Part shown: positions 1 through 6,251 of the stretch, in pieces
Numbering within the stretch: the stretch's first letter is position 1
How the letters are laid out: the number at the start of each line of letters is the position of its first letter
DNA from: a virus
Virus record (IMG/VR): IMGVR_UViG_3300008116_000256
Coordinates: 1-25,125 of that record
Reading direction: 5' to 3' (one strand)
Length of the DNA stretch: 25,125 nt
The notes under the pieces: model-generated
The model's database searches: none
What the model was told of the DNA's origin: nothing
Seen by the model: the letters and a program-made list of their open reading frames with translations, nothing else
Position numbers and translations under genes: made by a program

Positions 1-197
1 CTAACCCGGCAAGCTTACCTGGAGTTGCTGGGGGTCCAGGTGGCGCTGGTGGATCTGCAGGAACCAAGGGAACCAATGGAAACACAGCTACCCCACTTGG
101 ATTTGGTGGTGCAGGTGGTGCCGCGGGCTCAGCAACGTCAGGCGGGGGTAACATCACATGGTTAGTAAATGGAACAAGACTTGGTCCATTGAATTAA
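1..197 (+). CDS. Glycine-rich tail fibre/adhesin, C-terminal fragment
   Basis: This is the 3' end of a longer gene that begins outside the window; the reading frame starts at base 3 and ends at TAA 195-197. The visible 64 residues are dominated by Gly with Ala, Ser, Thr and Asn (for example PGGAGGSAGTKG), then end in a non-repetitive tail ITWLVNGTRLGPLN. Glycine-rich stretches like this are known in tail-fibre tip adhesins of T4-like phages, and an ending of the type 'W-x-x-x-G-T-R-x-G' is one I recall from marine T4-like tail proteins. The next gene, a tail-fibre chaperone-like protein, fits. The role (distal receptor binding) is inferred from composition and context only. Confidence 0.6.
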   Translation, partial: NPASLPGVAGGPGGAGGSAGTKGTNGNTATPLGFGGAGGAAGSATSGGGNITWLVNGTRLGPLN

Positions 198-207
198 GGA
201 AACATAA

Positions 208-675
208 ATGGATATTAAACACGAAATATTAGATTTTGAACCTTCTATTGGTGGAATATTGGTCAGGTATTATACTGACAATTTCCCTTCTGGGTTTACA
301 TACAATATAGACCTTCCAGTTGTTGATGGGAAGTACCCAACCGAAGAAGAAATCCAAGAAATAATTAAGCATTATGAGCCTAGAGGGCAGATAGAAAGAG
401 CTCTTGCAATAGAGTCTACTTCTGTCCCAGCAAGCCTATTAAACCTAGTCAAACACACTGGACAAAATCCAGAAACAAAAGCTGTGAATGTAAGATTAGA
501 AAGAGACGAGTTACTTAAGGATTCAGATTTCTCTCAGCTGCCTGATGTTCCATTTTCAGAAATTGAAAAACAAGCATGGGCTTCATATCGCCAGCAATTG
601 AGAGATATAACAGAGCAGGAAGGATTTCCAGAAAACGTAATATTTCCTAAGCGGCCTGATGAAGAACCAAGATAA
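208..675 (+). CDS. Tail-fibre assembly chaperone-like protein
   Basis: The 155-residue product ends with a segment around residues 122-152 (AWASYRQQLRDITEQEGFP followed by VIFPKRP) that matches the pattern of phage tail assembly chaperone domains (Phage_tail_APC type), which commonly read 'W..YRqaLRdit.q.gfP..v.WP..P'. Such proteins help fold or trimerise tail fibres and are typically encoded directly after the fibre gene, as here: it starts 10 bases after the stop of the glycine-rich fibre gene. The start ATG 208 has AAGGA (196-200) upstream. The first hundred residues are not recognisable. No membrane segment or signal peptide is visible. The alternative is that it is a structural fibre component; the chaperone assignment rests on the C-terminal motif and position. 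Confidence 0.65.
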   Translation: MDIKHEILDFEPSIGGILVRYYTDNFPSGFTYNIDLPVVDGKYPTEEEIQEIIKHYEPRGQIERALAIESTSVPASLLNLVKHTGQNPETKAVNVRLERDELLKDSDFSQLPDVPFSEIEKQAWASYRQQLRDITEQEGFPENVIFPKRPDEEPR

Positions 676-686
676 TTTAATATATT

Positions 687-1226
687 ATGGCGGCGGAGAT
701 CTGTTTACAGCAAATAATTCCTAAAGATCAACACTTAACTTTTTTAGAAGTGGGTGTACTAAGAGCAACAAATCTTGTTGCTCTTGCAGAAGTTTACCCA
801 CATATCATCTTCACCGGTGTTGATTCATATGATGTATACTATGATTATTTACATGGGTATTATGTAACAAAAGAAACTAGTACCCTCAATAAATATCTCG
901 CAGAACAGAATATATCAAAATCACGCCACAGAGATAGAATTAATCTTATTATCAAAGATTCATCAGACTATAATAAAAGTGTTGATGATACTTCGTTAGA
1001 TATTGTTTTTTTGGACAAAAGTTTAACTGAAAAAGAGATGATTCAAGATGTATTGGATTGGTTTCCCAAGGTAAAGTATGGTGGAATTCTTTGCGGACAT
1101 GATGCATACACAAGAGGAGTAATGGAGGGAGCTTTCAAGGGTCTGAGGTATTTTCTAAGAGACGACCAACTTAATGATGTAAAAATTATTGATGAGGAAG
1201 TGTGGTATGTTGTCAAGACTGAGTAG
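687..1226 (+). CDS. Class I SAM-dependent methyltransferase (Methyltransf_24-like)
   Basis: A 179-residue Rossmann-type methyltransferase. Motif I is seen as FLEVGVLRATN (19-29), with a degenerate glycine loop; an acidic residue ends strand 2 (TGVDSY, D46); LDIVFLDKSL (104-113) is motif IV-like, followed by a helix and PKVKYGGILCGHDA (127-140), the 'lk.GGil.gHD' signature of the Methyltransf_24 family, whose known members modify sugars or small molecules. It is 11 bases after the chaperone-like gene, with a stop just upstream in frame (678-680), so ATG 687 is the natural start; the Shine-Dalgarno is weak. The substrate cannot be read from the sequence; a glycan or fibre-related target is only suggested by the neighbouring fibre genes. 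Confidence 0.75.
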   Translation: MAAEICLQQIIPKDQHLTFLEVGVLRATNLVALAEVYPHIIFTGVDSYDVYYDYLHGYYVTKETSTLNKYLAEQNISKSRHRDRINLIIKDSSDYNKSVDDTSLDIVFLDKSLTEKEMIQDVLDWFPKVKYGGILCGHDAYTRGVMEGAFKGLRYFLRDDQLNDVKIIDEEVWYVVKTE

Positions 1227-1254
1227 ATTGATTTGAATTTTTTAAGGATTGATT

Positions 1255-1857
1255 ATGTTATATGAAGTTCCACCAAGATACAATCATGAACAAAATTATG
1301 GTGCTTACTGGGAAGGATTTCTTACAGAAGAAGACATTAATCTTATTCTTGCCCAACCAGAATGGCTTGATCTGAGTCTAGGGGAAGTAGCTGATGAGAA
1401 ATTGAACTCTGAGTTGCAGGTTCGCCGGTCAAAAATTAACTGGCTGAATAAAAAACCCGAACTAGATGACGTGTGGGAAAAGATTGTTGGTGCTGTTGCT
1501 GATGTTAACAGTAGATTTTTTCATTTTGATTTGAGAGGTCTTTATGAGCCAGCTCAGCTCACTGTATATTCCGGTCAAACCCAGGATACATATGAGTGGC
1601 ACGTAGATTGCGTTCCTAACACGTCCATAAAAAGACCTCCTCGAAAGCTATCATTATCGTTACTGCTTTCCGATCCGGCTGATTATGAAGGTGGCGACTT
1701 GATGATTAAATCTATTTCTGATGAACCCATGGTATTAGAACAAAGAAGAGGCAGAGCTTGGTTTTTTCCTTCTTTTACCCTCCACAGAGTTAGTCCAGTA
1801 ACTAAAGGTATTAGAAGATCTTTGGTTTTGTGGATTGGTGGGCCTCCTTTCAAATAA
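1255..1857 (+). CDS. 2OG-Fe(II) oxygenase, PKHD/prolyl-4-hydroxylase type
   Basis: A 200-residue double-stranded beta-helix dioxygenase that should use Fe(II), O2 and 2-oxoglutarate to hydroxylate an unknown substrate. The metal triad is visible: H116-V-D118 in YEWHVDCVP, and H177 in FTLHRVSPVTKG; R187/R188 in KGIRRSLVLWIGG would bind the 2OG carboxylate. The block RKLSLSLLLSDPADYEGGDL (130-149) is characteristic of PKHD-type hydroxylases. I chose ATG 1255 because AAGGA (1244-1248) lies 6 bases upstream; a TTG at 1249 would be too close to it. Such genes are common near tail genes in marine T4-like phages. Hydroxylation of a fibre or host protein is possible but not demonstrated. All catalytic residues are intact. 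Confidence 0.85.
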   Translation: MLYEVPPRYNHEQNYGAYWEGFLTEEDINLILAQPEWLDLSLGEVADEKLNSELQVRRSKINWLNKKPELDDVWEKIVGAVADVNSRFFHFDLRGLYEPAQLTVYSGQTQDTYEWHVDCVPNTSIKRPPRKLSLSLLLSDPADYEGGDLMIKSISDEPMVLEQRRGRAWFFPSFTLHRVSPVTKGIRRSLVLWIGGPPFK

Positions 1858-1873
1858 CCGATTATTCTGTAAT

Positions 1874-1881
1874 AATAAATA
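1874..1881 (+). promoter_or_regulatory. T4-type late promoter, one mismatch (AATAAATA)
   Basis: The octamer AATAAATA differs from the T4 late consensus TATAAATA at the first base, which is known to be variable in marine T4-like phages. It lies 21 bases before the gene 13 ATG, in the short gap that opens the virion block. Late promoters need no -35 element, and none is seen. Confidence 0.5.
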
Positions 1882-1898
1882 CTCCAAAAATAAGGAGT
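1881..1898 (+). promoter_or_regulatory. Hairpin masking the gene 13 Shine-Dalgarno
   Basis: ACTCC (1881-1885) can pair with GGAGT (1894-1898), which contains most of the AAGGAG Shine-Dalgarno (1892-1897) of gene 13; the loop is 8 bases. The left arm overlaps the end of the late-promoter octamer, so a transcript starting a few bases downstream of it would lack the left arm, whereas read-through RNA from upstream would have the site covered. A 5-bp stem is marginal on its own. Confidence 0.35.
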
Positions 1899-1902
1899 TA
1901 TA

Positions 1903-2643
1903 ATGGCCGTCCCAACAACAAGATCTGAATTCAAAGAGTTTTGCCTAAGAAAACTAGGTAAACCTGTCATTGAAATTAATGTTGATGATGATCAAGTGGA
2001 GGATAGAATTGACGAGTCGTTAAAGTATTATTATGACTATCATTTTGATGGCACGGAAAAATTATATTATAAACACCAAGTAACAGCAAACACAGTTTCT
2101 GACAAGTATATTACCATGCCAGAAAATATTATTGGTGCTGTGAAAGTGTTTCCTATCAGCAATTCTCTCATATCCACAAACATATTTGATATCAGATATC
2201 AGATTGCGTTAAATGATCTTTACACTCTGACGTCGGTTTCTATGGTGCCATATTACATGGCATTCCAGCACATTCAGTTGATTGAGCAGCTGTTAGTTGG
2301 ACAGCAGCCAATAAGATATAACAGACACACAAATAAACTCTTCATTGATATGAATTGGGACAAGGTAAAGGTTGGTGACTTTTTGTTAGTAGAAGCTTAT
2401 GAGGTTATTGATCCTGCGACATACTCAGATGCATGGGGTGATAGATGGCTCCAGGAATACTGTACAGAAAAAATCAAGTATCAGTGGGGAACAAATCTCA
2501 GTAAGTTTAATGGGATGCAGTTACCAGGTGGTGTAACTTTCAACGGACAGGCTATTAAAGAAGAAGCAAAGGAAGCTATTGAAGCTCTTGAAAAAGAGAT
2601 GATTTCTAGCTATTCGCTACCGGTCATAGACATGATTGGCTAG
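1903..2643 (+). CDS. gp13: Neck/head completion protein gp13
   Basis: A 246-residue protein recognised as the T4-like gp13 neck protein, which with gp14 closes the filled head and forms the collar to which the tail attaches. Recognition is by the N-terminus (MAVPTTRSEFKEFCLRKLGK, then VIEINVDDDQVEDRIDESLKY), typical of marine gp13 homologues, the alternating amphipathic regions, and position immediately before gp14-gp15-gp16-gp17. It is shorter than T4 gp13 (about 309 aa), as I recall for marine relatives. AAGGAG (1892-1897) sits 5 bases before ATG 1903. No signal or membrane segment. The gene opens the late virion operon behind a late-promoter octamer. Confidence 0.85.
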   Translation: MAVPTTRSEFKEFCLRKLGKPVIEINVDDDQVEDRIDESLKYYYDYHFDGTEKLYYKHQVTANTVSDKYITMPENIIGAVKVFPISNSLISTNIFDIRYQIALNDLYTLTSVSMVPYYMAFQHIQLIEQLLVGQQPIRYNRHTNKLFIDMNWDKVKVGDFLLVEAYEVIDPATYSDAWGDRWLQEYCTEKIKYQWGTNLSKFNGMQLPGGVTFNGQAIKEEAKEAIEALEKEMISSYSLPVIDMIG

Positions 2644-2656
2644 GAGATAAAAAATA
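2643..2656 (+). promoter_or_regulatory. Shine-Dalgarno and AUA initiation site of gene 14
   Basis: GGAG (2643-2646) starts on the last base of the gene 13 stop and lies 7 bases before ATA 2654-2656, an ideal spacing. In this frame TAA occurs at 2648-2650, so the gene cannot start further upstream, and no ATG, GTG or TTG occurs before TTG 2789. AATAGCTA (2653-2660), which contains the ATA, is the exact reverse complement of TAGCTATT (2607-2614), so an 8-bp stem could hide the start with the Shine-Dalgarno in its loop. Confidence 0.6.
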
Positions 2657-3379
2657 GCTACCTCGTTCTATTTCAATAATTTTGGAGCAAGTCAAGAACA
2701 GCTCCTCATAGAAAATCTTGTTGTTGAATCCATTAAAATTTATGGACACGATGCCTATTATCTGCCAAGAACAAGAGTCAATGATGATTTGATATACGGT
2801 GAAGAATCGTACTCCAAATTTGATTCTCAATACTTTGTTGAAATGTATATCAAGAATGTTGAGGGGTTTGGAGGGCAGGGTGACTTTCTTTCCAAGTTTA
2901 ACCTCGAGATTCGTGATCAGGTAACTCTAACAATTGCAAGAAGAACATTCTTTGATGAGGTAGGCACATATACTTCATTCTCTCGCCCAAGAGAGGGTGA
3001 TCTCGTGTATTTCCCACTGAACAAAAAACTCTTCGAGATCAAGTTTGTAGAACATGAAGCTATTTTTTATCAACTAGGATCTTTACAGACATTTGATCTT
3101 ACCTGTGAGTTGTTTGAATACAGTAATGAAATATTGAATACTGGTATTCAGGAGATTGATGAAAAGCAAAAAGATATCACCTTCAATATGTCTGATTTTG
3201 CTATCAAACTGGAATCCGGACTTGCTCTTGCAGATGAAGAAGGATACGATTTGATTCTTGAGGCATACAGTTTAGATACGCAGGATCCAATATCCGATAA
3301 CACAGATATTCAGACAGAGTCTGATGGAATTTTGGACTTCACAGAAATAGATCCATTCAGTGAAGGAGAAAATTACTAA
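2654..3379 (+). CDS. gp14: Neck protein gp14, apparent AUA start
   Basis: T4-like gp14, the second neck protein that works with gp13 in head completion and tail joining. The frame from ATA 2654 encodes 241 residues beginning (M/I)ATSFYFNNFGASQEQLL, which is the N-terminus I recall for marine gp14 proteins, followed by VESIKIYGHDAYYLPRTRVN and VEMYIKNVEGF. Starting instead at the first ordinary start (TTG 2789) would delete 45 conserved-looking residues and leave no Shine-Dalgarno nearby, whereas ATA 2654 has GGAG 7 bases upstream. The C-terminus is acidic. It starts 10 bases after gene 13 and its TAA overlaps the ATG of gene 15 by one base, so translation is probably coupled. A sequencing error (ATG to ATA) is the main alternative to a genuine AUA start. 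Confidence 0.85.
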   Translation: MATSFYFNNFGASQEQLLIENLVVESIKIYGHDAYYLPRTRVNDDLIYGEESYSKFDSQYFVEMYIKNVEGFGGQGDFLSKFNLEIRDQVTLTIARRTFFDEVGTYTSFSRPREGDLVYFPLNKKLFEIKFVEHEAIFYQLGSLQTFDLTCELFEYSNEILNTGIQEIDEKQKDITFNMSDFAIKLESGLALADEEGYDLILEAYSLDTQDPISDNTDIQTESDGILDFTEIDPFSEGENY

Positions 3380-4176
3380 TGTTTGGTCAGGTATTCTATC
3401 ACGACACTATTCGTAAGTATGTAATCTTATTTGGCACTCTTTTTAATGATATCTACATTAAAAAGGGAGATGGTACCGACATCACACAGACGATGAAGAT
3501 ACCAATTTCTTACGCTCCCAAGCAGAAGTTCTTGGTAAGATTAACTCAAGATCCAAATCTTAACAAACCAGTTGCCATTCAACTCCCGAGAATGGGGTTT
3601 GAAATGACTAAAATAAGTTATGCAGGTGAGCGAAAGCTTCCAACAATGAACAAAATAGCTGTTCAGGATCCTACTAATTCTAACAGACTTGCATATCAGT
3701 ACTCACCAGTACCATATGATCTCGAATTCAGTCTGTACATCTTTGTAAAACAAGCGAGAGATGGAACAAGAATACTTGAACAGATTTTGCCTTACTTTAC
3801 TCCTGACTGGACTGCAACTTTAAATCTCGACAATACAATGCAGCATAAGTATGACATACCAGTGATACTAGATTCAGTATCAAGTGAGGATTCATACGAA
3901 GGTAGTTTCACTGAGCGAAGAGCTATTATTTGGACGCTAAACTTTACTCTCAAAGGGTATATCTTTGGTCCCACAAGAAAGGCCAAACCAATTAAAACCA
4001 GCTTTATTAATCTTTACAGTATTGGTGCAGATCAGCCAATGAGTAACGCAGTAGGTAATACACAAATTTACGACACAATAACGACTATCCCTACTGTTAC
4101 AGGTAAGACTTTGAGTCAAGTAGAAGCAGATGATGACTACACAATCACCCAAACAATTGACCAATTCTACGAGTAG
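3379..4176 (+). CDS. gp15: Proximal tail sheath stabiliser gp15
   Basis: A 265-residue homologue of T4 gp15, the hexameric terminator that caps the tube and sheath after assembly and contacts the neck. Its N-terminus (FGQVFYHDTIRKYVILFGTLFNDI) and the region PVAIQLPRMGFEMTKISYAG (62-81) are typical of the family, which is close in length to T4 gp15 (272 aa). It begins at ATG 3379 in a TAATG overlap with gene 14 and overlaps gene 16 at its end. No obvious own promoter; expression as part of the late operon is expected. Confidence 0.85.
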   Translation: MFGQVFYHDTIRKYVILFGTLFNDIYIKKGDGTDITQTMKIPISYAPKQKFLVRLTQDPNLNKPVAIQLPRMGFEMTKISYAGERKLPTMNKIAVQDPTNSNRLAYQYSPVPYDLEFSLYIFVKQARDGTRILEQILPYFTPDWTATLNLDNTMQHKYDIPVILDSVSSEDSYEGSFTERRAIIWTLNFTLKGYIFGPTRKAKPIKTSFINLYSIGADQPMSNAVGNTQIYDTITTIPTVTGKTLSQVEADDDYTITQTIDQFYE

Positions 4177-4546
4177 TGATCCGATAGCGGATGCACTAGA
4201 GCTGACTCCTATTCAGGAAATCCTTCCTAAGGAAGTATCTACTACTGAAGCAGTCGACTCGGATTATGAATTTGCAAGATCCAATCTCATTAATGTCATA
4301 GGCAAGGGAAGTGAAGCACTTGATGATATGCTGGGTGTTGCTCAGATGTCACAGCAACCAAGAGCGTACGAGGTGATAGCAACTCTAATAAAGACACTTT
4401 CTGATTCTAACAAAGATCTTCTTGAGTTATCAAAGAAAGCAAAGGAACTCAAGAAGGATGAGGATCAGGGTCCGAAGACAATCAATAACAATCTTTTTGT
4501 GGGGTCAACTGCAGAACTGCAGAAGCTTTTGAAAAATAATGAGTAA
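4130..4546 (+). CDS. gp16: Small terminase subunit gp16
   Basis: A 138-residue homologue of T4 gp16, the ring-forming small terminase that recognises concatemeric DNA and stimulates gp17. The diagnostic central segment is YEFARSNLINVIGKGSEALD followed by VAQMSQQPRAYEVIATLIKT and SDSNKDLLEL, a helical core seen in marine gp16 proteins; it is followed by a charged lysine-rich linker and LFVGSTAELQKLL. The start is uncertain: ATG 4130/4133 gives a 47-base overlap with gene 15, while TTG 4157 would give a start MTNSTSSDPIADALEL that looks closer to what I remember of the family; neither has a clear Shine-Dalgarno. The end overlaps gene 17 by 8 bases. Confidence 0.85.
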   Translation: MMTTQSPKQLTNSTSSDPIADALELTPIQEILPKEVSTTEAVDSDYEFARSNLINVIGKGSEALDDMLGVAQMSQQPRAYEVIATLIKTLSDSNKDLLELSKKAKELKKDEDQGPKTINNNLFVGSTAELQKLLKNNE

Positions 4547-6221
4547 AAATGATAGTTATTTGGGTAATAAAAACCTAAAAAAGGTTGATGTTCCTATAGA
4601 ATTCACCAAACAACAAATTCAAGAATATGTAAAGTGTGCAAGAGACTGCACATACTTTATTGAGAATTATGTTAAAATTATTAATGTTGATAGAGGTTTA
4701 ATTCAGTTTAAACCTTATGAGTACCAAAAAGATATTGTAAAACTGTTTGAGAAAGAGCGTTTTGTAATATGCAAGATGCCTCGCCAGGTTGGAAAAACAA
4801 CCATAGTTGTTGGGATTATTCTTCATCATGCTCTATTCAATGAGAATTATAGAATAGCAATTCTTGCTAACAAAGAGAAGCAAGCACATGAGATTCTTGG
4901 GAGAATCCAGCTGGCCTATGAGCATCTACCAAGATGGCTTCAGCAAGGAATCAAAGAATGGAATAAAGGTAGTATTGAACTTGAAAATGGATCAATGATT
5001 CAGGCAGAAGCAACAGGATCATCTGCTATTCGTGGTACTTCTCAGAATCTAGTTTACCTTGATGAGTTTGCTTTTGTCCCAAACAATATTCAAGAAAGTT
5101 TCTTTTCTTCTGTCTACCCAACAATCTCTTCTGGTGAGACAACAAAAGTATTAATCACTTCAACACCCAATGGTTTAAATCTATTTTACAAACTATGGGT
5201 TGATAGTGAGAATGAACGTAACTCGTATAAGAGAGTAGATGTTCACTGGTCGGATGTACCAGGTAGAGATGATAAATGGAAAGAAGAGACTATAAGGAAC
5301 ACTTCTAAAGAACAGTTCCGTCAGGAGTTCGAATGTGAGTTTATTGGTTCTTCTAACACATTGATCTCCCCAGAAGTACTAAGAAGGCTTGTTTTTGAAA
5401 CCCCTATACACTCAAATGATTTTCTAAAAGTATACTCAGAACCATCACAAGATAGATTGTACATGATGATTGTTGATGTGTCAAGAGGGTTGGGTGGCGA
5501 CTATTCAGCCTTCATTATATGGGATATCACATCTGCACCGTATTCAGTTGCTGCGACGTATAGAAATAATAACATATCAACGCTAGTATTTCCAGAAGTA
5601 ATTTACACAAGTTGTAGAAAGTTTAACCACTGTTATGTATTGATAGAGACCAACGACTTGGGTCAACAGGTTGCAGATATACTTCATGAAGATCTTGAAT
5701 ATGAAAACATCATATACACTCAGAAGAATCCTAAAGGACTGACAGAAGTTTCACAGGGTTTCAGGCAGAATTCTGTAAAGGGTGTAAGAACAACAAAGAC
5801 GACGAAGAAGATTGGGTGTAACAACTTCAAAGCTCTTGTTGAAAATGATAAGGTCGTTCTTAAAGACATGGATCTTATTTCTGAACTTTATAGATTTGTG
5901 AGTGATGGACAGAACTATTCTGCAGAAGAAGGCAATGACGATCTTGCCATGTGTGGAGTTTTGTTTGGATGGGTAATGACCCAGAATTTCATCAGGGAAA
6001 TAACTAACCTTGATATTAGACAAAGAATATTAGTAGAGCAGCAGAGAGTCCTTGATGATGAGATGCTGCCGTTTGGTTTTGTGGAGGATGGGCAACCAGA
6101 ACCTGAAGAGCTTCCACTAACGAAAGACATACTTCAGGAGCTCATGTTTCCTTCAGAAGATAAGCAAGAACTTCATGAAAAATATGCTACTTTTGTTGAA
6201 AATAAACAATATTATAAATAG
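4539..6221 (+). CDS. gp17: Large terminase subunit gp17 (packaging ATPase/nuclease)
   Basis: A 560-residue packaging motor subunit. The N-terminal ATPase shows Walker A PRQVGKTT (81-88), Walker B LVYLDE (171-176) and the coupling motif STPNG (208-212). The C-terminal RNase H-like nuclease shows catalytic acids at D313 (MMIVDVSRGLGGDYS), E370 (VLIETND) and D467/D468 (EEGNDDLAM). gp17 binds the portal gp20, pumps DNA into the prohead and cuts concatemers at headful. Length is close to T4 gp17 (610 aa). It starts at ATG 4539 inside gene 16 (ATGAGTAA overlap). Its final codons TAT AAA TAG double as the late promoter of gene 18. All catalytic residues are present. Confidence 0.97.
   Translation: MSKNDSYLGNKNLKKVDVPIEFTKQQIQEYVKCARDCTYFIENYVKIINVDRGLIQFKPYEYQKDIVKLFEKERFVICKMPRQVGKTTIVVGIILHHALFNENYRIAILANKEKQAHEILGRIQLAYEHLPRWLQQGIKEWNKGSIELENGSMIQAEATGSSAIRGTSQNLVYLDEFAFVPNNIQESFFSSVYPTISSGETTKVLITSTPNGLNLFYKLWVDSENERNSYKRVDVHWSDVPGRDDKWKEETIRNTSKEQFRQEFECEFIGSSNTLISPEVLRRLVFETPIHSNDFLKVYSEPSQDRLYMMIVDVSRGLGGDYSAFIIWDITSAPYSVAATYRNNNISTLVFPEVIYTSCRKFNHCYVLIETNDLGQQVADILHEDLEYENIIYTQKNPKGLTEVSQGFRQNSVKGVRTTKTTKKIGCNNFKALVENDKVVLKDMDLISELYRFVSDGQNYSAEEGNDDLAMCGVLFGWVMTQNFIREITNLDIRQRILVEQQRVLDDEMLPFGFVEDGQPEPEELPLTKDILQELMFPSEDKQELHEKYATFVENKQYYK
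6213..6220 (+). promoter_or_regulatory. T4-type late promoter (TATAAATA) for gene 18
   Basis: A perfect TATAAATA octamer, 31 bases before the gene 18 ATG, overlapping the end of gene 17 so that it encodes the terminal Tyr-Lys and most of the stop. It should be read by the gp55-containing polymerase encoded in this same window. Confidence 0.75.
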
Positions 6222-6251
6222 AAAGAAAACTCTTGTCCTTAGGAGAACAAA

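Noticed and set aside
888-895. AATAAATA late-promoter-like octamer inside the methyltransferase gene
   Set aside because: It lies within coding sequence with no gene start downstream for over 300 bases; likely chance in AT-rich DNA.
2789-2791. TTG as the start of gene 14
   Set aside because: It removes 45 residues that match the expected gp14 N-terminus and has no ribosome site; the open frame continues back to ATA 2654.
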